Shown one piece after another: positions 53,071-64,000 of a stretch of 64,000 nt of DNA (the stretch's first letter is position 1; each line of letters begins with the position of its first letter). Both the position numbers and the translations under genes were made by a program. The notes beneath the pieces are model-generated. The model saw only the letters and a program-made list of their open reading frames with translations. It made no database searches and had not been told where the DNA came from. Origin of the DNA: Yponomeuta sedellus (lineage: Eukaryota; Arthropoda; Insecta; Lepidoptera; Yponomeutidae); contig OW203745.1 of assembly GCA_934045075.1 (NCBI GenBank), positions 11,742,873 to 11,806,872 on the forward strand, written 5' to 3'.

Positions 53071-53347
53071 ACATACATACATACATACATACATACATAC
53101 ATACATACATACATACATACATACATACATACATACATACATACATACATACATACATACATACATACATACATACATACATACATACATACATACATAC
53201 ATACATACATACATACATACATACATACATACATACATACATACATACATACATACATACATACATACATACATACATACATACATACATACATACATAC
53301 ATACATACATACATACATACATACATACATACATACATACATACATA
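53071..53347. repeat. (CATA)n microsatellite beside LINE-C
   Basis: About 69 units. Left flank 53005-53052 (GCTTTGAGACAAACCAGCAA, GGCTTAAGGTTAAG) matches 29805-29853; right flank is LINE-C (53348-53460). Confidence 0.95.
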
Positions 53348-53460
53348 ACCTCACGCCTGCATCCCAGAGGCAGAGACCAGGGATTGCCACTTGCCACGAT
53401 CCTGACAGATCACCTTCGCTCCATCAACGTTCATAAGTCGTTGCATGCACGCACGAGACA
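53348..53460 (-). mobile_element. LINE-C 3' fragment
   Basis: CCTCACGCCTGCATCCCAGA, ACTTGCCACGATCCTGACAG, ATAAGTCGTTGCATGCACGC in reverse; about 110 bp kept. Another scrap lies at 54965-55020. Confidence 0.75.
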
Positions 53461-53755
53461 ATGCCATCCATCCTACGGATCAAGTTATATTTCAGGAACC
53501 GTTGGTAATTATATTTATCCCGCTCGTGTCGCTTGCCACCTCTGCTAAGTTTCGACGCACGTGTGCGGATATAACAATCACACAATACGAGTATAACGTT
53601 ATAGGTATGTTTATTCATAGCAAACAAACAGGCGATGCAATCAGAACATTCACAAAAAGCTTCGTCATATAAAGAAACTCACAAAACAATGTTTTTTGTG
53701 AGTGTGACTTTGTTGTACTCGGAGGCATAAATGAAACATAAATGAAGTATGTTAA

Positions 53756-54180
53756 ATGAATCATGTTTTATTTTTAAAAAAAATGTGTTTTATTGTTTCT
53801 CTTTTTTATTTATCTTTTAATGTGTCTTCTCCTGCTCTATTAAAATATTTAGGGCAAGTTCTCCATTGCTATCGCAAATATTCACAAAAAGCTTTGTCAT
53901 AAATGTTTTATTTATTGTTTGTGTTTTATTGTTTCCCCTTTTTTTATTCATCTTTTAATGTGTCTTCTCCTGCTCTATTAAAATATTTAGGGCAAGTTCT
54001 CCATTGCTATCGCAAATATTCACAAAAAGCTTTGTCATAAATGTTTTATTTATTTTTTGTGTTTTATTGTTTCCCCTTTTTTTTATTCATCTTTTAATGT
54101 GTCTTCTGCTCTATTAAAATATTTAGGGTAAGTTTTCCATTGCTATTGCAAACATTCACAAAAAGCTTTGTCATATAAAA
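53756..54180. repeat. tandem repeat, three units of about 137 bp
   Basis: GTGTTTTATTGTTTC recurs at 53785, 53921 and 54059; units share AATGTGTCTTCTCCTGCTCT, ATTTAGGGCAAGTTCTCC and TTCACAAAAAGCTTTGTCAT. A further AACATTCACAAAAAGCTTCG at 53645 suggests an older partial unit. Satellite-like. Confidence 0.9.
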
Positions 54181-54381
54181 GGGCGCGGCAAATACAAAAC
54201 GTCAGAAAAAAAGTTTAAAATAAAGATAAAAACTCCTTTTTTGGAGCTTCATTGAATTCGATTTCATGTTTTTTAAACATTTTTATTTAGCAATTTTTTG
54301 TTACAACTCTCGATCTACTGAATCGATTTTGATAAAACTTGCGCTAAAACCGAGTGTATTGAATACTTTTCTGAAAACCGC

Positions 54382-54648
54382 CTTCTTTCTTCAGGCTATA
54401 TTAGTCCACTGCTGGACATAGCCCTCCCCTAATGAGCGCCATAGCGGAAAGTTGAGCCATCATTGGGGGGTAGTGGCCATAATCCCCACGCTGGGCATGC
54501 GGGTTGGGGATCGCAGTTTGGTGGAATTGTACTGGAGGGGGCGCTGCTGCCCACCCCCTCCCGGTTTGTGTCCCTTAGTCGCCTTTTACGACACCCGTGG
54601 GTAGAATTTGGGTTGGTGCTATTCTCTAGGCCGACACCACACGGCAGA
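54382..54648 (-). mobile_element. B element, full length
   Basis: AAAACCGC at 54374-54381 and 54649-54656. Full sense extent from CCGTGTGGTGTCGGCCTAGA to GCCTGAAGAAAGAAGG. Inserted into an unrecognised repeat that resumes at 54657. Confidence 0.85.
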
Positions 54649-54769
54649 AAAACCGCACGTATCATTAATCGGTTCAGCCAAACGCGAGCCTATTGTGGAC
54701 AAAATTGTAGGTCAATCTGATAACCTTCTTTTTTAAGTCTGTCATAAATAGAACATAAATTTAAATTTT

Positions 54770-54917
54770 ATTATTTTTAATGCACTAACCCGTGCTAAGG
54801 ACAATTTTTTAAAAACCTATTTAGAGGCTAAAAATTCCACCCATGCCGGGATTCGAACCCGCGACCTCTGGATATCCGTGCCCGCGCTCTTTCCAACTGA
54901 GCTAATGGGTGACTCAC
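54770..54917 (-). mobile_element. T element, tail plus tRNA-like unit
   Basis: Tail, GTGCTAAGGACAATTTTTTA, then the full tRNA-like unit in reverse (B box complement GGATTCGAACC, A box complement CCAACTGAGCTA); ends at GGTGACTCACC. Confidence 0.8.
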
Positions 54918-55020
54918 CAATTTAATATTTTTTAATTTAGAATTTAAAATGACGTGTATTATTTACACTGCAGACATTTCCATTAGTCGTTGCATGCATG
55001 CACGCCAGTTTTGGGTACTT

Positions 55021-55507
55021 AACATCTTTCTATATTGATTAAAACTATGGATTTCGTTATTAACTCTCCGCTCTAGGCGTGTTATTCATTACGCAATATT
55101 GTTCGTTTTGTACAATTTACGACGCGAATCAACCAACACGCTAGGTTTCTCTGTGAGCTTGTTAGCAAACGTCTGCCATTTGCATAACTGTGGGGTGACT
55201 ATGGTGCTCGCAGCATTTCAAGAAAAGGACTAGAAAAATTGGGTGGTTTAATTGTCGTAGCCAAAAAATCTCATTTTGAATCTCAAAAAATGCTATAGAA
55301 TACGGTAATTTAAAAAAGGCAATCACTAAAAATTTCTCGACACAAACTCGAATCTATAAGAACCATTAGTAGCCAGCCAGGGCGGTGCGTGCTTGTTACG
55401 GATCCATGGAGATTTTTTCTGGTAGACAGACTGGCGTGGACATTACCGATGGTTCGGGATTTTTTTGAAACAGGATATCGCAACTAATTTTTTTTTATTC
55501 ACGTCTA
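55021..55507. other. unassigned interval
   Basis: No family or gene recognised. Confidence 0.3.
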
Positions 55508-55690
55508 TCATCATAATCTTTATCAACCCTTTGTCTCCACCGAGGGGAACAGGTATCTTTCCAAAGGACCAGGGTCGGCCATACTTCAACTCGATTACCA
55601 AGTCCGGATTGGTCAACGCTAGTCTTGACTAGTGGCTATGTTGCTTAACCTTCTGAATCGTTTAAGATCACTCAGGCAGCCGCTATGAGC
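55508..55690 (-). mobile_element. 5S-SINE variant, internally deleted
   Basis: 3' end (CATAATCTTTATCAACCCTT, CCAAGTCCGGATTGGT) joined to the head (GATCACTCAGGCAGCCGC, complement of GCGGCTGCCTGAGTGATC). About 150 bp of body are missing. Confidence 0.7.
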
Positions 55691-56276
55691 GATTGGGACA
55701 CCAGGATCCGAATGTCATCTATACTTAAAAGTAAATTACATAACCGAGGCATTGAAACAAAAAATATACAAATTGCTTACAGATTGCTGAACTTTGTAAA
55801 CTCCTATTGGGGTTCATATTTCTAACCTGTTAAACAATTATGTAAGTTTATAATTATTGTAATGATATGGTGGCATTATAATATTTAAATTACAGGTAAA
55901 TCACAATATGTATACTAATAAAACATTTTTATCAGTACAAACCCTTACAATACAACCGTCCATTTTTGTGATTATTGTTACTTCAATGTTTTGTTGCCAG
56001 ATTACTTAACCTCAAACTATTCCTGATTATGTCACTGAATCGAATTAAGCACTTCAAATACGGAGAGCAATACGATTTTATTCGAACGTTGATAGGCTCA
56101 TATCTAGTCTCATATAGCAGTAAAAAATATTTAAAAAAAATAATATTTATCCACTGCACAACACACGGACTACAATACTGAATTAACATGTTTTTCGGGA
56201 GGTTATGGGTCGACTCTGTAGAAAACAAGAGTGCCAAAAGTTTTATATAAAATCAATTAGCTTGCCTCAGCATTTA
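55691..56276. other. AT-rich unassigned interval
   Basis: Complementary open frames at 55975-56237 lack any motif. Confidence 0.3.
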
Positions 56277-56905
56277 CTGCAAACTTTTTTTTTTTTTTAA
56301 GTAGTACAGGTTATTCTTGACCCCTGTCACGCCTGATCGTAAGCGAAGACGGGTTCTACGATGTTATTTGCTTGCCTGTTAAATGCCGGTTAACTCTATT
56401 TTTTAAGACACCCAGGTTATATGTCTCCGGAGAGACAGGCGATGGCAGCGTGTTCCACAACTTTGCTGTTTTTATTGTAGAAGAATTCGCGAATCACTTG
56501 GTGCGGATTCGCGGAATTTCGACGACAAAAGCGTGCAGTCGAGCCGAGCGTCTAGTGGTCCGATGGAAGAAAGAGGATGGTGTTATAAGTTCATGTAGTC
56601 CCTGTGCAAACTCTCCGAAATACACCTTGTAAAAGACGAAGAGGCAAGCGATCTTACGACGGTGCTCCAGAGGCCGCAACCTTCGTCGATTCTTCATCCC
56701 CAATTAGCCTGATAGCTTGACGCTTAATGGCGTCCAAAGCAGCAAGCTGGTACTTAGCAGAACCATCCCAGAGGTGGCTGCAGTACTCTATACATGAGCG
56801 GACTTGTGCTTGATACAGGTCAAGAAGCTGATTTGGTATGAAGTGTGAACTAGGTTTGATTATAACTGAACGGTGATAGTCTCTTGTAAAACCACAAAGC
56901 ATGGT
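56277..56905 (-). pseudogene. Jockey/CR1-type LINE RT C-terminus
   Basis: Minus strand 56902-56654: QLLDLYQAQVRSCIEYCSHL, WDGSAKYQLAALDAIKRQAI, RLIGDE. A frameshift near 56690 follows, then LEHRRKIACLFVFYKVYFGE, HELITPSSFFHRTTRRSARL, HAFVVEIPRIRTK, and after another shift TAKLWNTLPSPVSPETYNLG. These are the standard C-terminal landmarks (SCIEYCSHLW, ALD---R-A-RLIGD, LEHRR--A-L--FY, RTRRS, LWN-LP--V). A poly-A-like tail (complement of 56285-56299) closes the copy. Dead: truncated plus at least two frameshifts. Confidence 0.85.
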
Positions 56906-57057
56906 GCACGTCTAAATAACCGCCGCAGCTGGTGGCTGCTGCAATGAGCACCCCACGTATGCATGTATGCAGATTTACTTATTGCCTCTTCACGCCCGCG
57001 CTCGGGAGATTTCTCTTTGGCGGAGAGAGCCTCCGCAGAGTAGCAAATTTGACTAGC

Positions 57058-57401
57058 AATATATATAAAATTCAAAGTTCTGACTGACTCATTCATCAAC
57101 GCCCAGCCCAAGCCGTTGGACCTAGGAAGCTGAAATTTTACACAGAGAGTCTATAATAATGTAGGTAAGGAATGAGACTGGATCTTTTGAAATTCAACCC
57201 CTAAGGGGGCGAAAAGGGTTGCCAAAATTTGTATGGGAGGTATAAAGATTGTAATTGTCTAATTTTCTTGAAACTGTAAATAAATACTCTTTAACACAAT
57301 TGATTGAACACGTGTTCTCCGTTTTTCTAAATTTAACCCTTAAGGGAGTGAACAGGGTAGCCAAAAATGTCCACGCGGACGGAGTCGCGGGCAAAAGCTA
57401 G
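57058..57401 (+). mobile_element. Hel-2 Helitron-like unit, 5' end decayed
   Basis: AAGCCGTTGGACCTAGGAAG, GCCAAAATTTGTATGGGAGG as in 18594-18948; 3' end GCGGGCAAAAGCTAG then T. The TC start is not recognisable. Confidence 0.7.
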
Positions 57402-57442
57402 TATTGCATATTTTTACACCGTAGCGAAGCTTTCATTTAAAA

Positions 57443-57814
57443 CTAGCTTTGCCTCGTGTTATCGTATTTTCCCATGAGAATATGATATTTTCGCGGTATT
57501 TTAGGGAAAATAAATTGTGTATTAACAGTAAAAGATATTTTCCCGCAGTAAAACTGCTGCTGGTGCTAGTGGTACAATTATTTAATACTTTAAATAATTA
57601 AGTATTTATGTTAAAGTGTCATTGTACTACCGTTTGTTTTCCTTAATAAATGAAAATAAAATAAAACAAATAAAATAAAACGTAGCCTATGTGTTAATCC
57701 AGGGTGTCAGCTAACTTTATACCATATTTTATTAAAATTGCTCTAGCCGTTTAGACGTGAAGAAGTGACAAACATGCACACTCACAAACTTTTGCTTTTA
57801 TAAAATTAGTGTGA
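57443..57814 (-). mobile_element. Hel-3 Helitron-like unit, with AT-rich insert
   Basis: In sense 5' TCACACTAATTTTATAAA and 3' AAGCTAG; AACGTAGCCTATGTGTTAAT in the middle. Longer than its neighbour because of about 160 bp of AT-rich sequence at 57510-57690. Confidence 0.65.
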
Positions 57815-58020
57815 CTAGCTGTGCCCGCGGCGTTACCCGCGGTTAACGATTTTCCCATGGGAATAAGATATTTTCCCGCAGTAAAACGTAGCCTATGTGT
57901 TAATCCAGGTTGTCAGCTAACTCCATACCAAATTTTATTAAGATCGACCAGCCGTTTAGACGTGAAAAGTAACAAACATATACACTCACAAACTTTCGCC
58001 CTTATAACATTAGTGTGTGA
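57815..58020 (-). mobile_element. Hel-3 Helitron-like unit
   Basis: Directly abuts the previous copy head to tail (CTAG at 57815). Sense 5' end TCACACACTAATGTTATAAG; internal GAATAAGATATTTTCCCGCA complement. Its 5' end merges with the TGATG array. Confidence 0.75.
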
Positions 58021-58273
58021 TGATGTGATGTGATGTGATGTGATGTCATGTGATGTGATGTGATGTGATGTGAAGTGATGTGATGTGATGTGATGTGATG
58101 GGATGTGATGTGATGTGATGTGATGTGATGTGATGTGATGTGATGTGATGTGATGTGATGTGATGTGATGTGATGTGATGTGATGTGATGTGATGTGATG
58201 TGATGTGATGTGATGTGATGTGATGTGATGTGATGTGATGTGATGTGATGTGATGTGATGTGATGTGATGTGA
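58016..58273. repeat. (TGATG)n microsatellite
   Basis: About 51 units with three point changes near the left (TCATG, TGAAG, GGATG). Continuous with the Helitron 5' end. Confidence 0.95.
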
Positions 58274-58695
58274 AGCGGCAGTAGCTACGACATGCGAGGG
58301 CGCGAACGTGCACACACAAGTCGCATCCCACAACAAACTTCGACCCTTCTCCCACGGAACCAGAGTAAGGCCGTCCGGACGTTTCCCATCGTTCCGGCAT
58401 AAGCCCGGAGGCTCAAGGACAGAAGGGATATTTGCCGAAACCAGAGCCCGTCGAACAATATCATTTATGCTATGGTGCCGAGAGATTCTACCTGCACTAC
58501 GGACACAATGCAGCCCGTGGCGGCCCTAAGCGTCCACCTCCACGCCATAGACACAACGGTGCGGTTGACAGACTTCACAACCTAAGCGCAAAGCAACAAC
58601 CACTCGGAGTGAATTTCAGTCCAAAAAGGTCCCCAGCTGTGGGGATGGCAAAACATGAAGCCATATTCCCGAATCTGGTCTCGAAACAGCGCGCA
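58274..58695. other. unique island between arrays
   Basis: 422 bp of balanced composition. A plus frame is open from 58364 up to the array (about 110 codons; contains [18 protein letters not shown] and KRPPPRHRH), with no Met-initiated motif I recognise. No gene is called. Confidence 0.4.
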
Positions 58696-60410
58696 ATGTT
58701 ATGTTATGTTATGTTATGTTATGTTATGTTATGTTATGTTATGTTATGTTATGTTATGTTATGTTATGTTATGTTATGTTATGTTATGTTATGTTATGTT
58801 ATGTTATGTTATGTTATGTTATGTTATGTTATGTTATGTTATGTTATGTTATGTTATGTTATGTTATGTTATGTTATGTTATGTTATGTTATGTTATGTT
58901 ATGTTATGTTATGTTATGTTATGTTATGTTATGTTATGTTATGTTATGTTATGTTATGTTATGTTATGTTATGTTATGTTATGTTATGTTATGTTATGTT
59001 ATGTTATGTTATGTTATGTTATGTTATGTTATGTTATGTTATGTTATGTTATGTTATGTTATGTTATGTTATGTTATGTTATGTTATGTTATGTTATGTT
59101 ATGTTATGTTATGTTATGTTATGTTATGTTATGTTATGTTATGTTATGTTATGTTATGTTATGTTATGTTATGTTATGTTATGTTATGTTATGTTATGTT
59201 ATGTTATGTTATGTTATGTTATGTTATGTTATGTTATGTTATGTTATGTTATGTTATGTTATGTTATGTTATGTTATGTTATGTTATGTTATGTTATGTT
59301 ATGTTATGTTATGTTATGTTATGTTATGTTATGTTATGTTATGTTATGTTATGTTATGTTATGTTATGTTATGTTATGTTATGTTATGTTATGTTATGTT
59401 ATGTTATGTTATGTTATGTTATGTTATGTTATGTTATGTTATGTTATGTTATGTTATGTTATGTTATGTTATGTTATGTTATGTTATGTTATGTTATGTT
59501 ATGTTATGTTATGTTATGTTATGTTATGTTATGTTATGTTATGTTATGTTATGTTATGTTATGTTATGTTATGTTATGTTATGTTATGTTATGTTATGTT
59601 ATGTTATGTTATGTTATGTTATGTTATGTTATGTTATGTTATGTTATGTTATGTTATGTTATGTTATGTTATGTTATGTTATGTTATGTTATGTTATGTT
59701 ATGTTATGTTATGTTATGTTATGTTATGTTATGTTATGTTATGTTATGTTATGTTATGTTATGTTATGTTATGTTATGTTATGTTATGTTATGTTATGTT
59801 ATGTTATGTTATGTTATGTTATGTTATGTTATGTTATGTTATGTTATGTTATGTTATGTTATGTTATGTTATGTTATGTTATGTTATGTTATGTTATGTT
59901 ATGTTATGTTATGTTATGTTATGTTATGTTATGTTATGTTATGTTATGTTATGTTATGTTATGTTATGTTATGTTATGTTATGTTATGTTATGTTATGTT
60001 ATGTTATGTTATGTTATGTTATGTTATGTTATGTTATGTTATGTTATGTTATGTTATGTTATGTTATGTTATGTTATGTTATGTTATGTTATGTTATGTT
60101 ATGTTATGTTATGTTATGTTATGTTATGTTATGTTATGTTATGTTATGTTATGTTATGTTATGTTATGTTATGTTATGTTATGTTATGTTATGTTATGTT
60201 ATGTTATGTTATGTTATGTTATGTTATGTTATGTTATGTTATGTTATGTTATGTTATGTTATGTTATGTTATGTTATGTTATGTTATGTTATGTTATGTT
60301 ATGTTATGTTATGTTATGTTATGTTATGTTATGTTATGTTATGTTATGTTATGTTATGTTATGTTATGTTATGTTATGTAATGCTATGTTATGTTATGTT
60401 ATGTTATGTT
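58696..60410. repeat. (ATGTT)n microsatellite, about 1.7 kb
   Basis: About 343 units; the only changes are TGTAATGCT near 60378-60385. Met-Leu-Cys-Tyr-Val frames are artefacts. Confidence 0.98.
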
Positions 60411-60777
60411 ATGTGATGTGATGTGATGTGATGTGATGTGATGTGATGTGATGTGATGTGATGTGATGTGATGTGATGTGATGTGATGTGATGTGATGTG
60501 ATGTGATGTGATGTGATGTGATGTGATGTGATGTGATGTGATGTGATGTGATGTGATGTGATGTGATGTGATGTGATGTGATGTGATGTGATGTGATGTG
60601 ATGTGATGTGATGTGATGTGATGTGATGTGATGTGATGTGATGTGATGTGATGTGATGTGATGTGATGTGATGTGATGTGATGTGATGTGATGTGATGTG
60701 ATGTGATGTGATGTGATGTGATGTGATGTGATGTGATGTGATGTGATGTGATGTGATGTGATGTGATGTGATGTGAT
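60411..60777. repeat. (ATGTG)n microsatellite
   Basis: About 73 pure units following the ATGTT array; one base different per unit. Confidence 0.97.
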
Positions 60778-61258
60778 GATAGGAAGTGTGATTGCATGGC
60801 TGTCCACTAGCGCGATATTAGTGCAGTCGTTATCGTTTCATTGAGTTGTCTTGTAGCTAATAGCAGTCCAATGGTACCCGTACAATTTAACTCGGTGCCT
60901 CGCGCGATTTGGTCTCCTTCGCGAGAGATGTCTGTTTAAACATTTGCGGGTCTAGCACACACAATTAGATTGTATTACTATTGCTACTGCTTAGTAGACT
61001 AAGAAAGTCGAGTGACAATAAGTACCTACTGTTCTAGTACGTATATAAGTATGTATTATCATTAGTCAATAGTGAATTAGTTCGTATTCTCTATCGAGTG
61101 ACAATAAATAGATCAACATCGATCATTGGCTATAGGTTGATCGTCTATTAGATCTAATTTTTTTATTAACATTGTAGGTAGGTATAATTATATGTATATT
61201 ATCTCTTCTTGTCTGTGAGGTGATGTGAATTCGATATTCGAATTTCGGGAGACAATTA
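60778..61258. other. unassigned interval
   Basis: AT-rich with CGATCATTGGC/GATCAACATCGATC palindromic words near 61110-61145. No gene. Confidence 0.35.
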
Positions 61259-61783
61259 ATGCAATACCACATAATTCGCGGCCGTTTAAAACATCATAAT
61301 ATGTATGGTAGCGAGACTTGGGTGTGGCAAAAGAAGCAAGAAAGTAGAATTAATGCAGTTGAAATGAGGTCCTTGAGAAGTATGTGTAGTGTTACTTTGA
61401 ATGACAGGATACGCAATAGTCTGATTAGAAAACGTTGTGGACTGAAAGAGGATGTAGTGACTAGAATTGAGAAAGGAATGTTGCGTTGATTTGGACATGT
61501 GGAGAGGATGAAGGAAGAAGGATTGACGAAACATATATATATTGCGAATGTGAGTGGAAGGGCTGGTAAGGGACCTCCCAGACGGACTTACATCGACCAA
61601 ATAGGGGATGTACTCGTATTAGCAAAGGGATAAAAAGTACCCGGAACCGGCGTGCGTGCATGCAACGACTTATGAACGTTGATGAAGCGAAGGTGATCTG
61701 TCAGGATCGTGGCAAGTGGCAGTCCCTGGTCTCTGCCTAGCCCTCTACATACATACAGGTTATGTATGTATGTATTTAAAACA
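61259..61783 (+). pseudogene. LINE-C ORF2 C-terminus with tail
   Basis: Longest LINE-C copy: MYGSETWVWQKKQESRINAV, EMRSLRSMC, NDRIRNSLIRKRCGLKEDVV, then TGA at 61487-61489 in place of the conserved Trp of LRWFGHVERM, GPPRRTYIDQIGD, and a frameshift at the VLAKG segment near 61615. YGSE-W---K----I---EM--LR-M is the conserved box upstream of the terminal region. 3' UTR ends in TACATACAGG then TTATGTATGTATGTAT. Confidence 0.8.
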
Positions 61784-62249
61784 CTTCCAATAATGTTGGG
61801 GCAATACGAGTATTCTTCTGCGTGAGAGACGTTTATCCCGTAAGTAATACGGTCGGTAAATACTGTGTGCGTAAGCTCAGTACGAGTTATTATTCCGTGT
61901 ATAACTAATTAATTACATATAGCTATTATAGACTCTACTGAAATCAAATCTTTATTTAGTCTGTATGGATTACAGAGTTAATGCGACCAGTGCTTATTAT
62001 TTTCCAAGGTCAATTACTTATAAATTAATACATAGAAGATTAACTTAACTAATACGTATAATAAGGCAGTCAAATTATTTATTAGAAGAATATTTACACA
62101 TATAGGATACCCTGGTTTTAAGACACAATTGTTAATAATTAACAGCTCCTCCTAGGTATTTGATACCATTTCATTTAAGTTATTATTATCATTAGTAATT
62201 CTTTTTCATAAGAATGTTGATATCAGGCTTTTGTGTGCCCTTTATATAT
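61784..62249. other. AT-rich unassigned interval
   Basis: No family recognised. Confidence 0.3.
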
Positions 62250-62368
62250 AATCGTCATCATCAACACATTTATGTTCCCACCGAGGGGCACGGGTCTCTT
62301 CCCTAAGGAAGGTATAGGCCATACTCCATCACAGGGGCCAAGTCCGGATTGGCGAAGGCTTGCAATTA
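62250..62368 (-). mobile_element. 5S-SINE variant, 3' part
   Basis: TATGTTCCCACCGAGGGGCA, CTTCCCTAAGGAAGGTATAG, CCAAGTCCGGATTGGC. Confidence 0.7.
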
Positions 62369-63432
62369 AAATGGTTGTTTTCAGGAGTAAAAATTATCTA
62401 TTATAAACTTGTATAATAAAGTATTGAGTACTTATTTGTAGACTCCATGAAGTTTGAAAATTTTACACCGCCTCATTTTTGTTCATAAATCGACAGGCGA
62501 GGTTCCAATAAGTATTAATTTGTAGAAACTAGTACAGTAAACAATAAAATTCTATAACAATAATCATTCTTCAACAACGCTATGCAGTCGAGTTTTCAAT
62601 AATACTAAACGAGTTATCGCACTTTTATTGCGGGGTTTTAAACATACACGGAAATTGAACAGTAATACCTACTTACAGGTTTTATTTCGTACCAAATAAG
62701 CTCACTTTAAGCACCACTTTAATGTCCTCACGGAACGCTAGAAATATTCGCAGTTTTCAATAGAAAACGCCGCGTTTAGCCACATTCGAAATCGTTTAAA
62801 ACGGTGCACAGCAGCCAGTTTCAACTGGTTAGCGCCGCGCCGGCTTGAACCGCCTCGCACCGGTTTCCCGGGGAGTGAATATTAAAATAAAATTCTATTT
62901 CCCAACTATAAAGAGCATAAAGTAAACTACGTACGCCACACTGTATCTTATTCCATTGGGAGTCGGTTTAGTAGCGATACAATAGAACGTTTGGTGTGGC
63001 GAGTGGTTCACTCTTGGCGCAGAAACGGTCGATTTAAGCATTAACGAATATTCTTTCGTAAGAGGCCACTATTTCAAATCTCACTTCTTCTGCTGAAAAT
63101 CTATTTCTCCTGCTACCTAAATCGTAAAAAGTTTAAAATCCAAACGAAAAAAAACCCAAAAAGACTTTATTTGTAATTCGTGAATTTCCCGTGCGTAACA
63201 TAATAATATACAACAGGTTTTGTAGCATGGAGTAAGTGGGTTAGACCACTGTTAATAATGTAAATTTTGACAATTTTTTGCTTAACTTACATACCTACAT
63301 ATACACTCAGATAATTACATCTAATAACTGGAGATAGTTTTGCAATTATCCCTGATTGCTGACAATTTCAACAATAAAGAGAGTTTGCAGGCATATTACT
63401 TAGTAGAAAATTTGACAATTTTACTTTAAAGT
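62369..63432. other. unassigned 1.1-kb interval
   Basis: 62795-62880 is locally GC-rich (GCGCCGCGCCGG); the rest AT-rich. No supported gene. Confidence 0.35.
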
Positions 63433-63530
63433 AGCGTTCGGGGCCTGGTGGAACCGAGTGATTGCACTTGGGTTAAGCAACAACAGGTGTGGTAGGTGCC
63501 GTATAGTTGATCATCCAGTTGGAACGTTGG
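63433..63530 (+). mobile_element. 5S-SINE head only
   Basis: GTGGAACCGAGTGATTG, GGGTTAAGCAACAACAGGTG; box C is decayed (GTATAGTTGATCATCC). 3'-truncated, unusual for a retroposon and suggesting a later break. Confidence 0.6.
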
Positions 63531-63545
63531 GTAACTTTTATTTAT

Positions 63546-63680
63546 TAGGATACGCAATAGTCTGATTAGAAAACGTTGTGGACTGAAAGAGGATGTAGTG
63601 ACTAGAATTGAGAAAGGAATGTTGCGTTGGTTTGGACAGGTGGAGAGGATGAAGGAAGAAGGATTGACGAAACATATATA
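63546..63680 (+). mobile_element. LINE-C internal fragment, near-identical to 61408-61542
   Basis: 135 bp differing at about two positions from the copy at 61 kb; here the Trp codon TGG of LRWFG is intact. Truncated at both ends (GATACGCAATAG... to ...AAACATATAT). Confidence 0.8.
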
Positions 63681-64000
63681 GTAAATAATATAAATAGTAA
63701 ATAAACTCTGGAACGACTTTAGGTGTGGTTTTATTTGTAGAATTGTATAATATTTCAATAAAACAGAAAAACTGGATAAAACGGATAAGCAGGTAAAAAG
63801 TCAGATCTGGTCAATGGGTAAAGTAGTAATGGTGAAAAATGAGGGAAATCGAAGAATGTGTGACGTACATAATTTAAATATTTGAAAATGATAGATGGAA
63901 AAAGAAATAAAAATTGTGTAAAGAGGTTTATACCGTTACACTACCCGGGGGCAATAGCGTGGTGTGTAGTGAATTTTAGGTATGTTGTAAAGTGTGAATA
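63681..64000. other. unassigned window end
   Basis: A-rich sequence without recognised motif. Confidence 0.3.

Noticed and set aside
58432..60421. Open frames of 571-649 codons with Met-Leu-Cys-Tyr-Val repeats
   Set aside because: Products of the (ATGTT)n array; all three plus frames are open simultaneously.
58002..60807. His-Ile-Thr-Ser repeat proteins on the minus strand
   Set aside because: Translations of the ATGTG arrays.

Overview
This window looks like gene-poor, repeat-saturated nuclear DNA of an insect, most probably a moth or butterfly (Lepidoptera). The grounds are: no dense prokaryote-like coding; many short, nested, 3'-anchored retroelement fragments; tRNA- and 5S-rRNA-headed SINEs; short Helitron-like units of the TC...CTAG|T type; a decayed mariner; PIF/Harbinger-, hAT- and other MITE-like elements; two kinds of Penelope-like element (PLE) remnant; and very long tetra-, penta- and heptanucleotide arrays. 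The lepidopteran assignment rests on recognising repeat styles and is an inference. I found no convincing host protein-coding gene. Every recognisable protein fragment belongs to a transposable element and is truncated, frameshifted or interrupted by stops.

Family names used here are working labels. T element: tRNA-like retroposon, about 15 copies, often palindromic. 5S-SINE: SINE with a 5S-rRNA-like head, about 16 pieces. tSINE-1 and tSINE-2: two other tRNA-headed SINEs. B element: short retroposon whose 3' tail equals that of a co-resident LINE. LINE-C (TATG tail), LINE-E (TCTA tail), LINE-J, LINE-K and LINE-L (TTTCA tail): 3' ends of non-LTR retrotransposons. Hel-1, Hel-2, Hel-3: non-autonomous Helitron-like units.

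Layout. 1-9 kb: T palindrome, two LINE C-terminal fragments, a 1.37-kb (ATAA)n array, a 5S-SINE nested in a tSINE-2, a Helitron. 9-21 kb: a minisatellite with RFX-like palindromes, B elements with clear target-site duplications (TSDs), a PLE end inside a LINE-L tail, an internally deleted mariner, and a hAT-like element inside a 5S-SINE. 21-22 kb: inverted PLE dimer with a 14-bp TSD and hammerhead-like motifs. 22-31 kb: mixed SINEs, a MITE inside a T element, a (CATA)n array abutting LINE-C, a Harbinger deletion derivative. 32-41 kb: LINE reverse-transcriptase (RT) remnant, PLE GIY-YIG domain, compound microsatellites, a tandem duplication with a MITE in one copy only, a Harbinger MITE inside a B element, LINE-E inside tSINE-2. 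41-57 kb: more T, SINE and LINE pieces, MITEs, two (CATA)n arrays, a 137-bp tandem repeat. 57-64 kb: three Helitron-like units, then about 2.3 kb of ATGTG/ATGTT arrays, then LINE-C fragments.

The parts interact as parasites. LINE machinery is the likely mobiliser of the SINEs that share its tails, and nested insertions with TSDs give a relative chronology. LINE 3' tails appear to have seeded several of the long microsatellites. Intervals without an assignment are listed as such.
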